This document shows positions 60,048-64,000 of a stretch of 64,000 bases of DNA, piece after piece. Location: assembly GCF_030272615.1 (NCBI RefSeq), contig NC_081406.1, forward strand, positions 260,451,386 through 260,515,385. Reading direction: 5' to 3'. How positions within the stretch are numbered: the first letter of the stretch is position 1; each line of letters begins with the position of its first letter. The notes under the pieces were generated by a model. It searched no databases. It was not told where the DNA came from and saw only the letters and a program-made list of their open reading frames with translations. This stretch comes from Cryptomeria japonica. Lineage: Eukaryota; Streptophyta; Pinopsida; Cupressales; Cupressaceae. The translations under genes and the position numbers were made by a program.

Positions 60048-61414
60048 TGTTAGTGTTTTAAATTTCAGTTGAACAAACTGCAAGAAAACTACAAGGGGGG
60101 TGAATTAATTTTCACCAAACTTAAACAAATTAACCTTAACTTCAGATCTAATCATGAATAGAAATTACAAAAATAATCACCACATCAACAACACACATAA
60201 CACATAATTTTTTGACGTGGAAACCCGATTAAGGGAAAAACCACGGTGGCAACCTACCCACAATAAGATGATACTCTGCAATAGTATGTGAAAATATTAC
60301 AATCGGGAATGCACATGCATTTAGGCACACTGCCTAGAGCTCACTGATCAAAACAATAAAGGGCTACAACCCTGAGAAGGCTCACTACCTTACAAAGATC
60401 GGACAACAATCCAGATTACATGAACTGAAAGAATAACATCCCCAAATGCCTTATCATAGTTCCAATTAAGGGCAGTGTCTACACAACAACACTTCTCTGC
60501 TCTTCCATACTATTGAATGATAGATTTTCTTCTTCTCACATGCAATACTCTCTCAAATCGTAAACACAACCATAGATAATAGATCTTACATGATCACATC
60601 AATTACTTATACAAATCATCAAATTTAACTCTAAGGTCAACTCAACACATAGGACCCAATTACAAAATTGCATCCCCCAATAAATAAATCAATAACCAGA
60701 CCAATACAATGTCAAAAAGGACATATAATGGACCCAAATCAACTCCTGAAACATGTAACACCATCGAATAACTCACCAAGATCATTTGCAACACGCAACA
60801 TCTATTAGGTCGGCCAGAAAATCATATAACATGAAGAATACCACTGGACCAATAAAATATCCAATAATGCACACCACAATCAATGCAGAACACCAAAATG
60901 TATCGACCACAATCAAAGAACATCAACAAGCAACATGAATTCCTCTGCAAGCACTGCAACAACTCAAATCATTAGAATCGTCATCATTTCACCATTAGAG
61001 CTTATGAACACTAACATAACTCACTGACAAACTGAAAGATATTCTTGCGAAGCTCCAAATCATGAACCATCCAAACCAAGGACACACATGAACATTCCAA
61101 AAACTTTCCAAAATCCGCACAACATAAATCATCAATTCTGGAGCAACACAAACTAGAAATCACAACTCTGCAATATAGAACCAACAAAAAAACCAACCAT
61201 CACAGTGGATCACATAAGGCGACCAAATCATCTTCTGGAACACTAAAATTCATAATGAATCAACTAGAGATAAGCATCTTAAAACCCATTAAACTGCATC
61301 AGCATATCTACAACCAAACCAACTCAACTCTTTACAATACACCAATTCTCTGCAACATAGGAATATGTTGACATCAATGACAACAACACATCCCAACAAC
61401 TCTAATATCCAACA
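60048..61414 (-). repeat. 3' LTR of element J
   Basis: 1367 bases; TGTTAG at 60048 (the minus-strand end CTAACA) to CCAACA at 61414. The hairpin pairs GAAAACTAC (60084-60092) with TTAATTTTC (60105-60113), imperfect at the loop side. Arm 61366-61383 pairs with 61423-61441 across the polypurine tract. Confidence 0.85.
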
Positions 61415-61728
61415 ATCCCACCTTTGGCATTGATGGCGACATATGAACATGAAAAAAATTAATGCAAAGAAATAAAACAACTCCAACAATCTCCCCCTGA
61501 GATCATGCACACACAGCTCTACACCAAAGATAGATAATACAGTTTTTCATATGCATCTCTCCCCCTTTGACAATAATGCCAAAGAAACATACAAATCATT
61601 ATTCTCTCCTCAAATCTAAACAAAAAAATCACACATTGACCACTCCCCTTGAGTAGTAGCACCCACTCATCAATCTGGACATCAGAATAAGACTATGAAG
61701 TCCACCGGATCGATGCAACTTAATGCAT
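61415..61728 (-). other. Element J polypurine tracts and 3' untranslated region
   Basis: The plus-strand ATCCCACCTTTGG next to the LTR is a worn polypurine tract. Cleaner CTCCCCC blocks lie near 61490 and 61558. Confidence 0.7.
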
Positions 61729-63752
61729 CTAGTTCATACCAAGAGGGGAAATTACCTCTAACTTCTATCTTAGATAAACAAATGTATCTATAGGAAAAGG
61801 CTTCATGAAGATATCTCCACTTTGTTCCTTAGTAGATATATATTCCAATCTAACTTCTTTCTCAGCCACCTTCTCTCTCAAAAAATGAAAATTGATTGAT
61901 ATATGTTTTTTCTTAGAATGCAACACCAGATGCATTGAAATATTAATTGCACTAGATTTGTCACAATAAATAATAGTGGACTCATTATAAACAACTCCAA
62001 TATCCTTCAACATTTGCTTGATACAAATTACCTGAGTACAGTTGCTAGGAGCAACAATGTATTCATCTTTTGTAGTAGACAAAGAAGTAGCATCTTGTTT
62101 CTTACTTGCCCACAAAATCAGCTTCTTTCCTAGAAAGAATGATCCATCGATGGCACTCTTCTGGTCATCTACATCTCCATCCTAGTCTGCATCAGTATAA
62201 GCACTCAAAATGAAATCGTCATTCTTTGGATGCTACATACCATAGCTAATTGTTCCCCTTAAGTATCTGAATATCCTCTTTATAGAACTAACATGACTTT
62301 CCTTTGGATCAACCTGGAATCTTGCAACAAGACATACAACATTCATAATGTCAAGCTTAGTCTAATTCAAATAAAGTAGTCCACCAATCATAGATCTATA
62401 CAGGATCTTATTAGCCTTCAAAGATTCATCATCTTTAGACATCTTGCATCCAGTTACCATAGGAGTTCCAATAGGTTTGGAATCACTTATCCTAAACTTC
62501 TTCAGTAATTCCTTTACATACCTAGATTGAGATATGAAAATGCCTCTAGCAGTATATGTAATTTTTAATCCTAGAAAGAACTTCATTTCACCTATCATAG
62601 GCATCTCAAATTCATTTTGCATATTATTAGTAAATCTCCTACTCAAATCATCATATCCTCCAAAAATAATGTCATCAACAAAAACTTCAACTTTCAAAAT
62701 ATTATCATTATCAATCTTGAAGTATAAGTTACTATCAACATTACCTTTACAGAATCCCAACTTCATCAAATACCTATCCAATCTTGTGTACCAAGCTCTA
62801 GGTGCTTGCTTCAGTCCATACAATACTTTCTTCAATCTTCACACCATTTCTTCTTCATCTGTCAATGAAAATCCATTTGGTTGCTCAATGTAGACTTCCT
62901 CTTCCAATTCACCATTCAAAAAGGTTGACTTCACATCCATTTGATATACCTTGAATTTCTTATGAGCATCATATGCAAAAAATAGTCTAACAACTTCAAT
63001 TTTAGTTGCCAGAGCAAAAGTCTCCTCAAAATCAATACCTTCCATTTGTGAATATCCTTTACATACCAGTCTTTCTTTGTTTTTGACAACTTATCCAACT
63101 TCATTCAGATTATTCTCGAACACCCATTTAGCACCAATTACATTCATGTCTTTCGATCTCAGAACAAGTTCCCATGTATTGTTCTTCTCAATCTGATTTA
63201 ACTCTTCGTCTATAGCTTTTACCTAGTTCTCATTTTGATAGGCTTCAACAACATCTTTAGGCTCAATTTTTGAAATTAGACATGTTTCTTCAGCAACAAT
63301 TCTTCTCCTAGTCATTACACCTGTATTTTTATCACCAATAATCTGATTCTCTAAATGATCTAGTCTTACATACCTGGGTGTCTTCTGTTTATTCTAATTT
63401 TCAGTCTTCTGAACTTCTTCACCAACAGCAGCATCTGGATTTATTGTCTCTACCGAATCACTTCACTTCATTATTGGATTCTGCACTTTCTTTGAGCTAA
63501 CATCTAGATCATCAAATTCATATTTGTTTTCTCTAATTTGCTTCCCATGACTCTCATCTACTTTCACATTTACACTTTCCACTATTTTTATGTCTTTTGT
63601 TGTGACATCGATTGGCTTTTCTCTTAATAGAATATCCCAGAAAGATTCCTTCATCACATCTTGCATCAAATTTTCCTATATCCTCATCTCTTTTTGTATA
63701 ACACTTGCTTCTAGAGATTCTAAAATATCTAACTATAGGAACATGACCAAAC
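61729..63752 (-). pseudogene. Element J integrase C-terminus, RT and RNase H
   Basis: From right to left: integrase C-terminal VRYFRISRSKCYTKRDED, a linker, and RT ([20 protein letters not shown], then [18 protein letters not shown]). RT VDD is at 62671-62679 in FVDDIIFGG. RNase H (SKKQDATSLSTTKDEYIVAP) ends GMN at 61729. Stops or shifts fall near 63456, 63092, 62838, 62360, 62180 and 61765. Several domains are readable but the whole is broken. Confidence 0.88.
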
Positions 63753-64000
63753 AGTTAGATTCAATGATAGTCCCAAAGACACTGAGAGGGGGGGGGGGTG
63801 AATCAGTGTCTAATTGGTAAATAAAATATTTAAACTTATTTAAAACTTTGCAACCCAAAATAATGTACCAGTAAACAATCAATAATGCGGCAAATAGAAA
63901 TAAAAGAGACAACATAAATACACACCATAACACAAGATGTTTTGGCAAGGAAACCCGATGTGGGAAAAAAATCAGTGGGATTTGTGACCCACAATATTTA
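63753..64000 (-). mobile_element. LTR K, D family, running off the window
   Basis: It begins AGTTAGAT at 63753 (the usual TGTTAGAT with one change) and matches the reverse complement of solo LTR D. The hairpin is a perfect 9-bp stem, AGACACTGA (63777-63785) with TCAGTGTCT (63803-63811). Whether it is a solo LTR or a full element cannot be seen. Confidence 0.85.

Larger units (their letters stand above)
60048..63752 (-). mobile_element. Element J: Ty1/copia, minus strand, 3' part
   Basis: It holds the 3' LTR (60048-61414), polypurine region and pol back to the integrase C-terminus, where LTR K interrupts it at 63753. Gag and the 5' LTR lie beyond the window. It is inserted in element L just after L's 3' LTR start. 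Confidence 0.85.

Overview
The window reads as intergenic nuclear DNA of a large seed-plant genome. It is a nest of decayed LTR retrotransposons with no host gene that I can recognise. Most elements are Ty1/copia: their remnants show the order gag, protease, integrase, reverse transcriptase, RNase H, and their primer binding sites resemble the 3' end of plant initiator-Met tRNA (TGGTATCAGAGC). The style of the copia families suggests a gymnosperm such as a conifer, but that is inference only.

Layout. Positions 1-638, 24906-25319 and 32261-32571 are one broken-up tandem array with a 446-bp period. Copia element A (639-24905, target duplication ATCTT) was inserted into it and later received B (2489-8373, minus strand, no 5' LTR), solo LTR D (9848-10747), gag-only E (12924-16578, minus) and full-length F (17148-23855, inside A's 3' LTR). 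Copia C (25320-32260, duplication GGTCT) hit the same array independently. After a featureless stretch come a collapsed minus-strand element G (33958-35992) carrying solo LTR H (34158-35209), then a 34-bp minisatellite (36255-36830).

From about 39.8 to 46.7 kb lies a minus-strand Ty3/gypsy-like gag, split by a tidy, younger, non-autonomous copia-type element M (40847-45894; 459-bp LTRs, ATATC duplications, gag and protease only). A GA-microsatellite composite array occupies 50.87-51.96 kb. The right end holds L (from about 54.55 kb, plus strand; tandem zinc knuckles and an unidentified long reading frame, no polymerase), interrupted at 60048 by minus-strand copia J, which is itself interrupted at 63753 by LTR K running off the window.

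Working together: nothing here looks able to move unaided, since every pol frame is broken. E, M and L lack polymerase and would have needed enzymes in trans. The most interesting signals are structural. First, a hairpin with a C-run loop sits near the 3' end of the LTR in every copia family here except M, and its stem shows compensatory changes between families. Second, an inverted repeat of about 20 bp brackets the polypurine tract/LTR junction in five families. I am not aware of either being described, but I could not search.
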